From Desulfovibrio sp. (GTDB taxonomy: Bacteria > Desulfobacterota > Desulfovibrionia > Desulfovibrionales > Desulfovibrionaceae), in NCBI GenBank assembly GCA_031270875.1, contig JAISXC010000189.1:1-6932 (forward strand): a stretch of DNA of 6,932 bases. Reading direction: 5' to 3'. A model generated the notes under the pieces. It was not told the origin of the DNA and did no database searches. It saw nothing but the letters and a program-made list of their open reading frames with translations. A program made the translations under genes and the position numbers. Positions 1 to 6,932 of the stretch are shown in pieces; position 1 is the stretch's first letter, and each line of letters begins with the position of its first letter.

Positions 1-367
1 ATTATGGCAACTCGCCCGGACAGACAGGGATTATTGGGAAAAAATCCTTGATGCCCTGCTGGAAAAAGTCCGGTGGAACGCCGAGGCCCAGGAGGCGACG
101 CTGCCCAAAGACCTGCTGCACGGACTGCACGCCGCGGTTCGTTTGCGCCTTTATCACAGGATACTGTCCATTTTGGCGAAGGGTGGGAACAACGGACGCG
201 GAGCCCAGGCCAGAAGCTGCACGCTTCTGGCCCTTGACGCGGCCCTCACGAAAGGCCGCGGCAATACCCGCTTTCAACTGCCGGGCGGCATGGAAGCGCG
301 GCTGGGCAAAGACGCGGTGGTTTTTTGCCGTTCTGCCCGCGCCCAAAGGCAATCTCCCGTTACATAG
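1..367 (+). CDS. tilS: tRNA(Ile)-lysidine synthetase, C-terminal part (5' end outside the window)
   Basis: The frame is open from base 2 and ends at TAG 365-367, giving about 121 residues of a C-terminus. TilS uses ATP to join lysine to C34 of the minor tRNA-Ile, so that it reads AUA codons; it is cytoplasmic and essential in most bacteria. The visible part begins with a helical stretch (LWQLARTDRDYWEKIL). It continues with an LP-x-DLLHGLHAAVRLRLYHRIL segment typical of the central TilS helical region, and ends with the small C-terminal beta domain (GRGNTRFQLPGGMEARLG, then VVFCRSA). The catalytic PP-loop domain lies outside the window, so the call rests on the C-terminal pattern. The gene converges on the glycosyltransferase run, with only 33 bases between the two stop codons. 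I saw no convincing terminator hairpin in that gap. Confidence 0.82.
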   Translation, partial: LWQLARTDRDYWEKILDALLEKVRWNAEAQEATLPKDLLHGLHAAVRLRLYHRILSILAKGGNNGRGAQARSCTLLALDAALTKGRGNTRFQLPGGMEARLGKDAVVFCRSARAQRQSPVT

Positions 368-400
368 ATTGATTCGGAGGCGGAGGTCATGCCGCCGGCA

Positions 401-1453
401 TCATATGTCGCCGTGTTTTACATGCCGCGCCGCCCGCCACAGCGGCGTATACCTGAAAGACTGGGCAAAACAGGAAACGGATTTTTTGAACCTCCCTCCA
501 AGCAGCGCGGATACGCCGGAGCGCAGCAGATATTCCATGTAACCTCCGTTACCGGCGTTTTCAAAACGCTCCTGCGGCAAGTCCCTGAGCGCCGCGAGCT
601 CCCTGAACATATCCGCGTATTTCCGAGCCTGCTGCGCCCAAGTCCAGCCGTCCAGCACGCTTTGCCGGGCATTGGCGCGCAGGGTCGCGCAGTCCGTGTC
701 CCGCAGGCGCACAAGGGCATCAACAAAGGATCTGACCGTGCGTTCCACAAGAAAGCCGTTTCTCCCGTCAACCAGGATTTCCGGCATATTGCCCACCGGC
801 GTGGAGACGACCGGCAGCCCGCAGGCCAGAGCCTCCAGCGCGGGATTGGGCGTGCCTTCCCAGCGCGAGGCACAGAGATAGACCGAGGCCCTGCGGTAGT
901 ACCTGTCGCGCACCTGTTCCTGTTCCAGAACTCTCCGCTCGTTGGCCTGATCGCGGTACAGAAGCGGCACTCCGGCCAGCCCGCATGCCTCCTGAAGAAT
1001 GTCCAGACCCTTCTCGCAGACAGAAGAACTGTTGCCTATCCAGCAGGCTGTGAAAATTTCGGGCGGCCGCGGGGCGGGGCTGAACAAATCCGCATCCACG
1101 CCGTTCTGGCAGCAGTAGGCCCGCTGCCCCGGCGCGGCCAGGGAGAACATTTCCCTGCTGTTGAAGACAAGGGCGCGGCATTTGCCCAGTGAAAGGGCCA
1201 TGCAGGCATTCTCGGCAAGACGCAGGGTCGAGCTGCCGGCGATGAGCTTTTCCGGCGGAATTTCTTGTAACAAGGGCAGCAGATAGGCTTCCAAAACCAT
1301 AAAGAAATCATACCGGTCAAGGGGAAAATTCTCGTAGACTTCCAGGATGTCCAGCCGTATGTCCGGCGGCAGATGACGCTGGATGTGCTGGAGCCTGTGC
1401 TGCCAGGCCCAACCCTTGTAATCATAAAAAGCCAGAACGCGCACGGGGATCAT
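401..1453 (-). CDS. GT4-like glycosyltransferase (GT-B fold), last gene of the run
   Basis: This 350-residue protein should transfer a sugar from a nucleotide-activated donor to a growing surface glycan on the cytoplasmic side of the inner membrane. The C-terminal Rossmann domain carries the GT4 signature around residues 196-226: SRWEGTPNPALEALACGLP, with the E-x7-E pair at Glu199 and Glu207, then a GNMPEIL turn. Earlier marks are NGVDADLF (117-124) and the donor-domain entry WIGN (138-141). The N-terminus (LAFYDYKGWAWQHR) resembles the acceptor-domain start of capsule and O-antigen enzymes with a Trp-rich first loop. No signal peptide or membrane helix is seen. The ATG at 1453 overlaps the upstream TGA as ATGA, and GGGAG lies 7 bases before it, which fixes the start. 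Donor and acceptor cannot be read from the sequence. Confidence 0.9.
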   Translation of the reverse strand: MIPVRVLAFYDYKGWAWQHRLQHIQRHLPPDIRLDILEVYENFPLDRYDFFMVLEAYLLPLLQEIPPEKLIAGSSTLRLAENACMALSLGKCRALVFNSREMFSLAAPGQRAYCCQNGVDADLFSPAPRPPEIFTACWIGNSSSVCEKGLDILQEACGLAGVPLLYRDQANERRVLEQEQVRDRYYRRASVYLCASRWEGTPNPALEALACGLPVVSTPVGNMPEILVDGRNGFLVERTVRSFVDALVRLRDTDCATLRANARQSVLDGWTWAQQARKYADMFRELAALRDLPQERFENAGNGGYMEYLLRSGVSALLGGRFKKSVSCFAQSFRYTPLWRAARHVKHGDI

Positions 1454-2733
1454 GTCTTATCTCCCGTCAGCCGGGATACGGCCAGACGGAACGGCTGAAG
1501 CGCCTTTTTGAGCAGGGGATGGCGGCGCGCAATGCGACGTGCCCACTGTGAATCCCGCAACAGCACATTTTTGCGGCCCAGGATTTCGCGCATGACCGTG
1601 AAGTGTTGCTCCAGTTCCGCATCTGCCGCGCCGCCGGCCAGGCATTCCCGCAGGCGCGTGTTTCCCTTGCAGGCCGCCGTTTCCCGAAGCAGAGCTTCCC
1701 AGGCGTCGAAAATCCGCTCCGGCCTGTATGCTTGGGCCGCCTGAATGGCCTTTTCTCCCATGGTGCGGCGTAAGGCTTCATTTTCCATGAGCGCGCGCAG
1801 AGAAAGCGCCAGACTTTCGGCATTCATATCAGGCGCGAGCAGGCCGGTTTCGCCGTGGCGCACAATGCCCTTTAAGGCCGGGCAACCGGCAAAACCCACC
1901 ACGGGCAGGCCGCAGGCCATGGCCTCAATGACGACATTGGGAAGGCCTTCATGCCGGGACGGGATGCAAAAAATATCCGCCGAAGCGTACTGTTCTTCCG
2001 GCGCGAGAGTCAGGCCGCACAGGCGCGCTTTATTCCGAAGACCCAAACAGGCTGCCTGTTTTTGCAGACTGAGCTGCTCCGGGCCTTCGCCCCAGATATC
2101 CAGACGCCAAAGGGGAAAAGCCGGCGACAACAGAGCGAAAGCGTCAAGCAGCAAGTGGTTTTGCTTGGATTTATCCAGCCGGCCCACGGAGAGCAGGATT
2201 TTGCGTTCGCCGTCCCGTCCGGTCAAACCGTCAGACTGTATGCAGACAGGATTGGGGATGATGCGCACCCTCTCCCGCGCGGCGGGCGGCACGGTATCGG
2301 CGTAACCATCCAACAGCATGTGAACGCGGTCCGCGACGCACAGCGCTGCCCTGCGTTCGGGCTGTTTCCAGCGTTCCTTTTCAATAACCCAAGGATCGTT
2401 ACGCTCGGAATATACCCAAGGGATATCTGTTCCTTCCAGCATGGCGCACCAGAGCAGATGGTTGTTATACGATGCGGGCGAGATGAGGACATCGGGCGCA
2501 CAGGCGAGCGCCTGCCGGCGCAGGCCGGGAATGTGCGCCTGATCTCCTGTGAACGGATAGTGAACCGGCTTTACGGCGGGATCCAAAGCGAATCTGTGCC
2601 TTGTGCCTTCAGGCGCGTAAGTGAACAGAAACACGTTGTGCCCCCGCTGCGCCATGACGCTGGCGAGACTGGCCGTGAAACGCTCAATCCCGCCCACAAG
2701 GGAGATGTCGTGGCCGTCCAGCAGGATGTTCAT
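1450..2733 (-). CDS. GT4 family glycosyltransferase
   Basis: This is a 427-residue GT-B enzyme that should add one sugar during surface-glycan assembly. Landmarks in order are the N-terminal glycine loop GGIERF (14-19), SERNDP (about 110-115), IPNPV (159-163), the donor-domain start SVGRLDKSKQ (182-191), and the GT4 signature SRHEGLPNVVIEAMACGLP (259-277) with the E-x7-E pair Glu262/Glu270. A basic C-terminal tail of roughly 60 residues follows the catalytic domain and could hold the enzyme at the membrane. I chose the ATG at 2733 because it overlaps the upstream TGA as ATGA and starts directly with the first beta strand (MNILLDGHDIS). An in-frame GTG at 2787 would add 18 charged residues lying inside the upstream gene. 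The gene's own TGA overlaps the next ATG in the same way, so it is the middle member of a coupled trio. Confidence 0.9.
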   Translation of the reverse strand: MNILLDGHDISLVGGIERFTASLASVMAQRGHNVFLFTYAPEGTRHRFALDPAVKPVHYPFTGDQAHIPGLRRQALACAPDVLISPASYNNHLLWCAMLEGTDIPWVYSERNDPWVIEKERWKQPERRAALCVADRVHMLLDGYADTVPPAARERVRIIPNPVCIQSDGLTGRDGERKILLSVGRLDKSKQNHLLLDAFALLSPAFPLWRLDIWGEGPEQLSLQKQAACLGLRNKARLCGLTLAPEEQYASADIFCIPSRHEGLPNVVIEAMACGLPVVGFAGCPALKGIVRHGETGLLAPDMNAESLALSLRALMENEALRRTMGEKAIQAAQAYRPERIFDAWEALLRETAACKGNTRLRECLAGGAADAELEQHFTVMREILGRKNVLLRDSQWARRIARRHPLLKKALQPFRLAVSRLTGDKT

Positions 2734-3746
2734 AAATTTGGCTTCACGTCGTGATTTCCGCTCATCTTCTTTCGGCAAAAGAGACACGCTTTTTTAACAG
2801 CGGCTTTTACTGTTGCGGGGATATATTTTTTCACTCCGGGCGGCAGCCAGGGCGCGCGTATCGAATTGTCCCGGAGTCTTTCCCGACAAAGGGCGGAAAA
2901 CGCCTCCGGAGCGCAAATGCCTTTTTCCGCGTTAAACCGGATAAGCCTTTCCGCCCAGTTGCACACTCTGGACAGGGGCGCGGAACCTGGATCGGCGCGT
3001 CCGCCGAGAACGGCATGGGCTTCCATATCCAGTTCATCCTCTGACATGCCCAGATCAAGCAGATAGGCCCTGCTGATGCTGAGTGACACGGCATTCTGGC
3101 GTGCGCGGTATTCGTTTCTGTCCACCCCCGGATGTTCCCTGTAGCGCAGCAGCACCTCGTCAAGATTGGCGAAACGCCAGCCCGTCATGGCGGCCAGTCG
3201 GCACCAGAGGTCATAGTCTTCCGACGGAACGTATTCCTGCCTGTATCCTCCGGTCCGCAGGCAGGGCGAGCGCCGCAGCATGGCCGATGAGTGGCAGAAG
3301 GGCGACATCCAGAATAAAACGACCCGGATGGCCCCGTCTGTCAGAGGCGCCTTCAGGACAACTCCAGACTCATACAGCAGCCGGTGCCCGCCAACGACGA
3401 CAACATCAGGATTGGCCCGCATAAAGGCGACCTGTTTTTCAAACCTGTCCGGCAGACTCACATCGTCCGCGTCCATGACGGCGATAAGTTCTGACCGCGC
3501 GAGATCTATCGCTTTATTGCGCGAGACGCTCCGTTCCATGTTGTGTCTGTTTGTCAAAATTCTGATGCGCTCATCTCTGGAGGCGTATCGTCGCAGTATC
3601 TCCGGCGTTGCGTCTGTTGAGGCATCGTCAACAATAAGAAACTCAAAGTTCGCGAGTGTCTGCGCGAGAATGCTCTCCACGGCTTCGTGCAGATAAGCGG
3701 CCCCGTTGAAGACGGGCATAAGGACCGTTACGGAGATAGTTGTCAA
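2730..3746 (-). CDS. GT2 family glycosyltransferase (GT-A fold)
   Basis: This is a GT-A inverting glycosyltransferase of about 338 residues. With a TTG start at 3746 it opens on the expected first strand (ISVTVLMPVFNG, 4-15). The nucleotide-binding LIVDDASTD follows (37-45), then the metal-binding D-x-D within MDADD (91-95), and SEDYDLW (175-181), whose acidic pair is the likely base region. It should elongate a surface glycan at the cytoplasmic face. The start is uncertain. The frame stays open to a TTG at 3899, but the extra 51 residues are AT-rich, unlike the family, and overlap a better-looking remnant in another frame. TTG 3746 has no clear ribosome site, and the first downstream ATG (3722) would cut off strand one. 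The 3' end overlaps the next gene as ATGA. The gene could depend on its own promoter in the AT-rich gap before it. Confidence 0.87.
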   Translation of the reverse strand: MTTISVTVLMPVFNGAAYLHEAVESILAQTLANFEFLIVDDASTDATPEILRRYASRDERIRILTNRHNMERSVSRNKAIDLARSELIAVMDADDVSLPDRFEKQVAFMRANPDVVVVGGHRLLYESGVVLKAPLTDGAIRVVLFWMSPFCHSSAMLRRSPCLRTGGYRQEYVPSEDYDLWCRLAAMTGWRFANLDEVLLRYREHPGVDRNEYRARQNAVSLSISRAYLLDLGMSEDELDMEAHAVLGGRADPGSAPLSRVCNWAERLIRFNAEKGICAPEAFSALCRERLRDNSIRAPWLPPGVKKYIPATVKAAVKKACLFCRKKMSGNHDVKPNL

Positions 3747-3780
3747 CTTTTTATTCTTGATTGGTCGTGACTTCAGACAA

Positions 3781-3927
3781 TTAAAAGATTGACAGTTTTT
3801 TTGATTCTGGAAAATTAGAAGTCGACCAAAGAACATATTGTTCAGAGGCATCTTGTAAAACATATCCCATTTTAGTTTTGCTTGCAGCAATTTTAGCAAG
3901 ACTACAGAACATAAAACTTGATTTCAC
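3781..3927 (-). pseudogene. AT-rich gene remnant between the two GT2 genes
   Basis: The stretch 3747-3982 holds no intact gene. Its part below about 3945 is sharply AT-rich compared with the flanking GC-rich genes. One minus-strand frame, ending at TAA 3783-3781, reads like real AT-rich coding sequence (for example KTKMGYVLQDASEQYVLW), with many codons starting in G or A and ending in A or T. It has a GTG at 3927 but no ribosome site, and the frame stays open further upstream into the 3' end of the neighbouring GT2. I do not recognise the family. It may be the end of a gene whose front was lost when the two GC-rich blocks were joined. Alternatively it may be an untranslated leader carrying the promoter of the downstream GT2. 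Confidence 0.35.
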
Positions 3928-3982
3928 AATATTGTCATTAAGTTCTAGCGGGCGGTGACCGGTATTGACGGCAGGGCACGCA

Positions 3983-4810
3983 CTATCCGGCCAGCAATCG
4001 GGCCGAAAACATGCCCCATCTGTACCTGATCACCGGCAGGCATGCGCGCAGGCATTCCACAGGCAGACACAGCAGCGGCCAGATGATGTTGCTCAACACA
4101 AACCATCTCGGCAGCCTGTGCTTGCGCAGCAGATACATTCTCCCCTTGGCGTATGCTCTGACTTTGCCTTTCAGGGCGGGATCGCCCAAGTCCGGCGAAG
4201 GATGCCGCACAATCACGGACCGGGCGCGGCATATCCTGAAACCGGATTCGCGGGCCCTGAGCACATAATCCGTATCTTCGCCGGACTGGTACGGGCCGTC
4301 GCTGCCCAGGCCGAGATTTTCGTCAAAGCCGCCCACAGCCTGGACGACATCTCTTTTGTGGAACTGGGTATAGCTGATGCTGTACTTGAACAGTGCGTAG
4401 CGGCTGGTGAGAGGGTTGAGACCGTCGTGCGCGACCGGAATGTTTTCGCCCAAACCAGCCGTCCCGCCAAGAATGACATCCGGCGGCGGTTGGCGTGTAA
4501 ATGCCTCGGCGCAATGGCGCAATGTCTCCGGCGTGTAAACACAGTCATCATCGGGAAAAGCGATAACATCGCCCGTGACCTGGGGCAGGGCCAGATTGCG
4601 GGAGCGGGAAAGGCAGTGATCCGGCGAAGCGAGTATCCGTATAGCCAGGCTGGGGAATCTGTCGGCCACAGTGAAGGCTTCTTCAGAACAGTCAGATCCG
4701 TGGACGAAAAAAACCTCAAAATCCTTGTGGGTCTGAGCCTCAAGACTGCGGAACAGCCGTTCCACCAAGGACAGACGGTCCGTGGTGACCACAACCAGGG
4801 AAAATTTCAC
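3983..4810 (-). CDS. GT2 family glycosyltransferase, first of the run
   Basis: This 275-residue GT-A enzyme is likely to transfer a sugar to a lipid-linked or surface glycan. It has the strand-one start KFSLVVVTTDR (2-12), a SRSRNLAL helix (68-75), the metal-binding triad in FPDDDCVY (85-92), GGFDENLGLGSD (160-171), and the acidic GED motif at 177-179 followed by TDYVLRA. This combination is common in colanic-acid and O-antigen GT2 enzymes. The C-terminus has an amphipathic to hydrophobic run (WFVLSNIIWPLLCLPVE) that probably sits at the inner membrane. The GTG at 4810 is preceded by GGAG with 8 bases spacing and places the first beta strand at residue 3. The in-frame upstream extension to 4900 is Arg/Gly/Pro-rich and unlikely to be translated. 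A short frame ends in TGA overlapping this GTG (GTGA), suggesting that a coupled upstream gene once preceded it. Confidence 0.88.
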   Translation of the reverse strand: MKFSLVVVTTDRLSLVERLFRSLEAQTHKDFEVFFVHGSDCSEEAFTVADRFPSLAIRILASPDHCLSRSRNLALPQVTGDVIAFPDDDCVYTPETLRHCAEAFTRQPPPDVILGGTAGLGENIPVAHDGLNPLTSRYALFKYSISYTQFHKRDVVQAVGGFDENLGLGSDGPYQSGEDTDYVLRARESGFRICRARSVIVRHPSPDLGDPALKGKVRAYAKGRMYLLRKHRLPRWFVLSNIIWPLLCLPVECLRACLPVIRYRWGMFSARLLAG

Positions 4811-4941
4811 GCATTTATCTCCGTTTCCGCCTTGTTCCTCTCCATCTCCAGCACAAGGCGTCCAGAATCTCGCCTGGGGGCGTTCCGGACGCCTGCGCAA
4901 CGGCCAAGGCCGGCAGGCCGGAGATGTTCAACACGCGGCAT
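4807..4941 (-). other. Short open frame or degenerate gene tail coupled to the GT2 start
   Basis: A 44-codon frame runs from ATG 4941 to TGA 4809-4807, and its stop overlaps the GTG of the following GT2 gene as GTGA. The predicted product is basic and ends in LEMERNKAETEINA. A second frame in the same stretch (NISGLPALAVAQASGTPPGE) also looks protein-like, so this may be the frameshifted tail of a lost gene. I recognise no family, and the ATG lacks a good ribosome site. The frame stays open upstream to the GA/CT tract at 5092, crossing both terminators. Confidence 0.22.
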
Positions 4942-4967
4942 TTGCCGAATATGGCTGACGGAACGAC

Positions 4968-5001
4968 AAAACGGCCCTGCCTCGTACGCGAGGCAGGGCC
5001 G
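4968..5001 (-). terminator. Rho-independent terminator (second of a pair)
   Basis: A perfect 13-bp GC-rich stem (arms 4972-4984 and 4989-5001) has a 4-base loop and is followed on the minus strand by TTTT and then GTCGTT. The T tail exists only for minus-strand transcription. It would stop transcripts coming from the methyltransferase block before they reach the glycosyltransferases. Confidence 0.75.
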
Positions 5002-5013
5002 CGACCAAATGCC

Positions 5014-5073
5014 AAAACCGTTTTTCCTTGCCGCCCGTGAAGCGCGAAGCCGCGTCGGGCGAAGAAAAACGGT
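5014..5073 (-). terminator. Probable rho-independent terminator (first of a pair)
   Basis: Outer arms 5017-5026 and 5064-5073 pair over 10 bp. A smaller GCCCG/CGGGC stem lies inside, and TTTT (5017-5014) follows on the minus strand. It starts about 15 bases after the TAA that ends the Leu-Ser open frame. The long loop and the interior mismatches make it less certain than its neighbour. Confidence 0.55.
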
Positions 5074-5087
5074 GTTAGTTGAGGGAG

Positions 5088-5231
<144 letters not shown>

Positions 5232-5321
5232 CAAGGGCTCTCCAATTCCGCGCAGCACCACGCCATGTCGAAATCTTAGGCCCGTATACCACTGTTGTCA
5301 TACAAAAACAAGAGGAGAAAC

Positions 5322-5348
5322 AAAGGAAATGTTATCAAAATTTCCTTT
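5322..5348 (-). terminator. AT-rich hairpin after the adhesin-like remnant
   Basis: A perfect 9-bp inverted repeat (AAAGGAAAT with ATTTCCTTT, 9-base loop) begins at the stop codon of the remnant gene. On the minus strand it is followed by a T-rich, not pure T, stretch. It may be the original terminator of that gene, but the stem has few GC pairs. Confidence 0.35.
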
Positions 5349-5654
5349 CAAAACTCCAGTTTTACCTGAAAGCTGCCGGTCACGCCCTGCATGGCTTCGC
5401 CGTCCCGCATGACAGGGTTGCCTGTAAGAACGCCGTCGCTTTGAACGAATTCATAGCTGCCCGCCGGCAATGTATGGCCGCCGGCCATGTCCGCGATATC
5501 TGTCGTTGTGTTGCCGATGTCCAGAGCGCCGCCGATAATGAGCTTGCTGGCGCGCCCGGCTTCCGGCCAGTCTGGCCGTTCCGTCCGGCTGGCCTGTCCT
5601 GCCCAGAGAGATGCCGCCGCCTTCCACGGCTGTCAGTCCAATGTTCTTTTCTCC
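5348..5654 (-). pseudogene. Frameshifted 3' remnant of a beta-rich surface protein (adhesin or autotransporter-like)
   Basis: Two minus-strand frames make up the end of one protein. The upstream part reads GEKNIGLTAVEGGGISLGRT. After a frame change between about 5580 and 5551 the second part reads ASKLIIGGALDIGNTTTDIA, then LPAGSYEFVQSDGVLTGN, and closes with GSFQVKLEF before TGA 5350-5348. The repeated Gly/Thr/Asp beta-strand pattern and the 'GG-x-LDIG' and 'LPAGSYEF' phrases resemble passenger parts of large adhesins or autotransporters. That family call is inference. No start or signal peptide is present, and the front of the gene has been lost. The GC-rich character ends abruptly near 5640, where AT-rich sequence next to the methyltransferase begins. 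Confidence 0.5.
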
Positions 5655-5693
5655 AAAAATGTATTTGAAGACACTATCTAATTTGCTCCATAA

Positions 5694-6590
5694 TCAACTG
5701 GACATTCGTTTACGGATACTACGGCGAAATCGTGCAATAAATGAGGAGAATGTTTCTTTCAAAATTCGTCCCAAAAACTTCAATTTTGTGTCAGAATAAA
5801 AAATGCTATTCAGCCTCTTTAAAGCATCCGGTTGTTCTACGGTTTCCGGCTCAATGCTCTGGCCAAGGTAATTCGGTAATTCGGCCGCAGTAGACAACAT
5901 ATAGAGCTTTACGTATCTAGCTATATCGTAACAACTCATTGACTTCAAAGTTTTGTTCGAAGCAAAGGCAGGCACTATCTTCCGCCTATTGGCTTTCCAT
6001 ATCACAGTCTGGGGATTACCCTCAATGAGGGTGCAATACGAGTGCTCCGGAAAACTATCATGAATAGCCGGTATGACCTTGAAGACATCCCCATGCCACG
6101 GCATTCCTTTCATTCTGGCCTTTTTACGTTTCGCAAGCGAACTGGACATATCAGGTATTGCGCTGTATTCATCGAATGGAATTGTGTCGTCAAGCACCCA
6201 GATAGTATGGTCATGCGAAAACTTGAGGCTATTTTCAAAATCTCGCAAAGTTTGCTCAAAAGTGTGCAACCCATCGATAAAAATTAAATCGAATGCCACT
6301 TTTCCGTCTATAAAATTGGGTTCTATTAAGCGATAAATCTCGGAATTTTGGTTAGTTAGACCTGCAAAAAACTCATCGGAAGTAACAGGAAAAAAGACTT
6401 CTCCCGATCTTCCCTGCTTTAAATAGTCGAATGGGAACGCCGGATCCACTGCCACCTTGAATGAAAGTGGAATCTTGAAGAATGTATTCCCATGCGAGAC
6501 GCCAATTTCAAGATAGCTGGCAGCAGTACGTGAATTTGCTAAATAGTTAAGCCGTTCTGAACATATTGAGAGAGAAAGAGTTGCGGTCAA
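5694..6590 (-). CDS. Class I SAM-dependent methyltransferase (Methyltransf_24-like)
   Basis: This 298-residue protein should move a methyl group from S-adenosylmethionine, probably to a sugar or glycan given its neighbours. The SAM-binding motif I is LEIGVSHGNTF (27-37), followed by the acidic strand-two end VAVDP (46-50). Then come FDLIFIDGLHTFE (100-112) and VLDDTIP (132-138), a set typical of methyltransferases in O-antigen and capsule clusters. WHGDVFKVIP follows, and the C-terminus is basic (FRRSIRKRMSS). The start is an unusual TTG at 6590, supported by GGGAG 7 bases upstream and by the short lead expected before motif I. No in-frame ATG lies near the front. The TTG overlaps the stop of a small upstream frame (TTGA). 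The gene is visibly AT-rich compared with the glycosyltransferases and is bracketed by repeats, which suggests horizontal acquisition. Confidence 0.86.
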   Translation of the reverse strand: MTATLSLSICSERLNYLANSRTAASYLEIGVSHGNTFFKIPLSFKVAVDPAFPFDYLKQGRSGEVFFPVTSDEFFAGLTNQNSEIYRLIEPNFIDGKVAFDLIFIDGLHTFEQTLRDFENSLKFSHDHTIWVLDDTIPFDEYSAIPDMSSSLAKRKKARMKGMPWHGDVFKVIPAIHDSFPEHSYCTLIEGNPQTVIWKANRRKIVPAFASNKTLKSMSCYDIARYVKLYMLSTAAELPNYLGQSIEPETVEQPDALKRLNSIFYSDTKLKFLGRILKETFSSFIARFRRSIRKRMSS

Positions 6591-6676
6591 TGCCAGTCTC
6601 CCGGATAATGGGAAATAATGTGATGGTAGGTTTTAATATTCCATAGCTTAAGTGTCGCTACAAAATATTTTGGCAT
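6587..6676 (-). pseudogene. Truncated N-terminus resembling a sugar formyltransferase
   Basis: A 29-codon frame starts at ATG 6676 with AGGG 7 bases upstream and ends at TGA 6589-6587, overlapping the TTG start of the methyltransferase as TTGA. The peptide begins MPKYFVATLKLWNIK and ends HYPGDWH. To my recollection this matches the opening of formyltransferase-like proteins found in O-antigen clusters, where 'W-N-I' and 'PG-x-WHL' occur at these places. The rest of that protein is absent, because the methyltransferase follows directly. It may be a fusion scar that now serves as a short leader translated ahead of the methyltransferase. The family call is inference from the short motif. Confidence 0.45.
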
Positions 6677-6691
6677 GGCTTATCCCTATAA

Positions 6692-6721
6692 ATAATTCTC
6701 CGTTTGCTGGAGAAGGACCAA
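6692..6721 (-). promoter_or_regulatory. Weak candidate promoter for the methyltransferase unit
   Basis: On the minus strand TTGGTC and AATTAT are separated by 18 bases, just upstream of the AGGG ribosome site at the small upstream frame. Each box matches the sigma-70 consensus only partly. A 6-bp inverted repeat (TTCTCC/GGAGAA, 6696-6714) overlaps the spacer and could be an operator or an RNA hairpin. Its position after two terminators makes a promoter here likely, but these exact boxes are unproven. Confidence 0.25.
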
Positions 6722-6763
6722 AACGTAGCCATTCACAGGGCACAACACTCTCTCTTGCAACAG

Positions 6764-6794
6764 AAAAAATATTTCCAGGCGCTATGCCTGGAAA
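6764..6794 (-). terminator. Rho-independent terminator (second of a pair)
   Basis: A perfect 9-bp stem TTTCCAGGC/GCCTGGAAA (6772-6780 with 6786-6794) has a 5-base loop. On the minus strand it is followed by TATTTTTT. It ends transcripts coming from beyond the right edge of the window. Confidence 0.8.
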
Positions 6795-6799
6795 ACGAC

Positions 6800-6834
6800 A
6801 AAAAGCAGCCCCGGCAGAAGGCCGCCAAGACTGC
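6800..6834 (-). terminator. Rho-independent terminator (first of a pair)
   Basis: Arms 6805-6817 and 6822-6834 form a 13-bp stem, counting several G-U pairs in RNA, with a 4-base loop. TTTTT follows at once on the minus strand. It lies about 25 bases after the TAA of the second Leu-Ser frame. Confidence 0.7.
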
Positions 6835-6857
6835 TTGCGAACAGTAAATATGGAGAG

Positions 6858-6932
<75 letters not shown>

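Noticed and set aside
2..352. Minus-strand open frame at the left edge
   Set aside because: It is antisense to the tilS C-terminus, whose motifs are on the plus strand.
389..1192. Plus-strand open frame of 267 codons
   Set aside because: It is antisense to the GT4 gene that carries the E-x7-E signature, and has no family features of its own.
1951..2754. Plus-strand open frame of 267 codons
   Set aside because: It is the shadow of the GT4 gene at 1450-2733, with no recognisable motifs.
6566..6580. Short GA-rich stretch inside the methyltransferase start
   Set aside because: It is interrupted, far shorter than the two tracts, and lacks the conserved 29-nt flank. I treated it as ordinary coding sequence.

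Overview
The window looks like a bacterial chromosome segment with GC-rich housekeeping and sugar-transfer genes. The tilS tail and the gene style are compatible with a Desulfovibrio-type sulfate reducer, but that guess rests on general impression only. It contains one housekeeping gene end and most of a surface-glycan biosynthesis locus. AT-rich patches and gene remnants mark the joins between blocks.

Layout. At 1-367 (+) lies the 3' end of tilS (tRNA-Ile lysidine synthetase). Facing it on the minus strand is a run of four glycosyltransferase genes. In transcription order these are a GT2 enzyme (4810-3983), an AT-rich gap, a second GT2 enzyme (3746-2730) and two GT4-fold enzymes (2733-1450 and 1453-401). 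The last three are joined by ATGA stop/start overlaps, so they are probably translationally coupled. Upstream of the run, also on the minus strand, is an AT-rich gene for a class I SAM-dependent methyltransferase (6590-5694) of a type common in O-antigen, capsule and glycosylation clusters. Together the genes would assemble and decorate a cell-surface polysaccharide or a glycan attached to protein.

The unusual part is 4.8-6.93 kb. A dispersed repeat occurs twice in the same orientation (5092-5149 and 6863-6932). Each copy has a long perfect GA/CT dinucleotide tract (29 and 41 nt) followed by a 29-nt segment that is identical except for one base. On the minus strand each copy reads as the end of a small open frame with a Leu-Ser dipeptide tail. 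That frame stops at a TAA directly after the tract and is followed by two successive hairpins with T tails, which look like rho-independent terminators. The two copies bracket about 1.8 kb holding the methyltransferase and a broken beta-rich, adhesin-like gene tail. Truncated gene pieces occur at most joins: a 29-codon formyltransferase-like N-terminus before the methyltransferase, the adhesin-like remnant after it, a short frame before the first GT2, and an AT-rich remnant between the two GT2 genes. I read this as a mosaic, recombining glycan locus in which the repeat-plus-terminator units sit at block boundaries.
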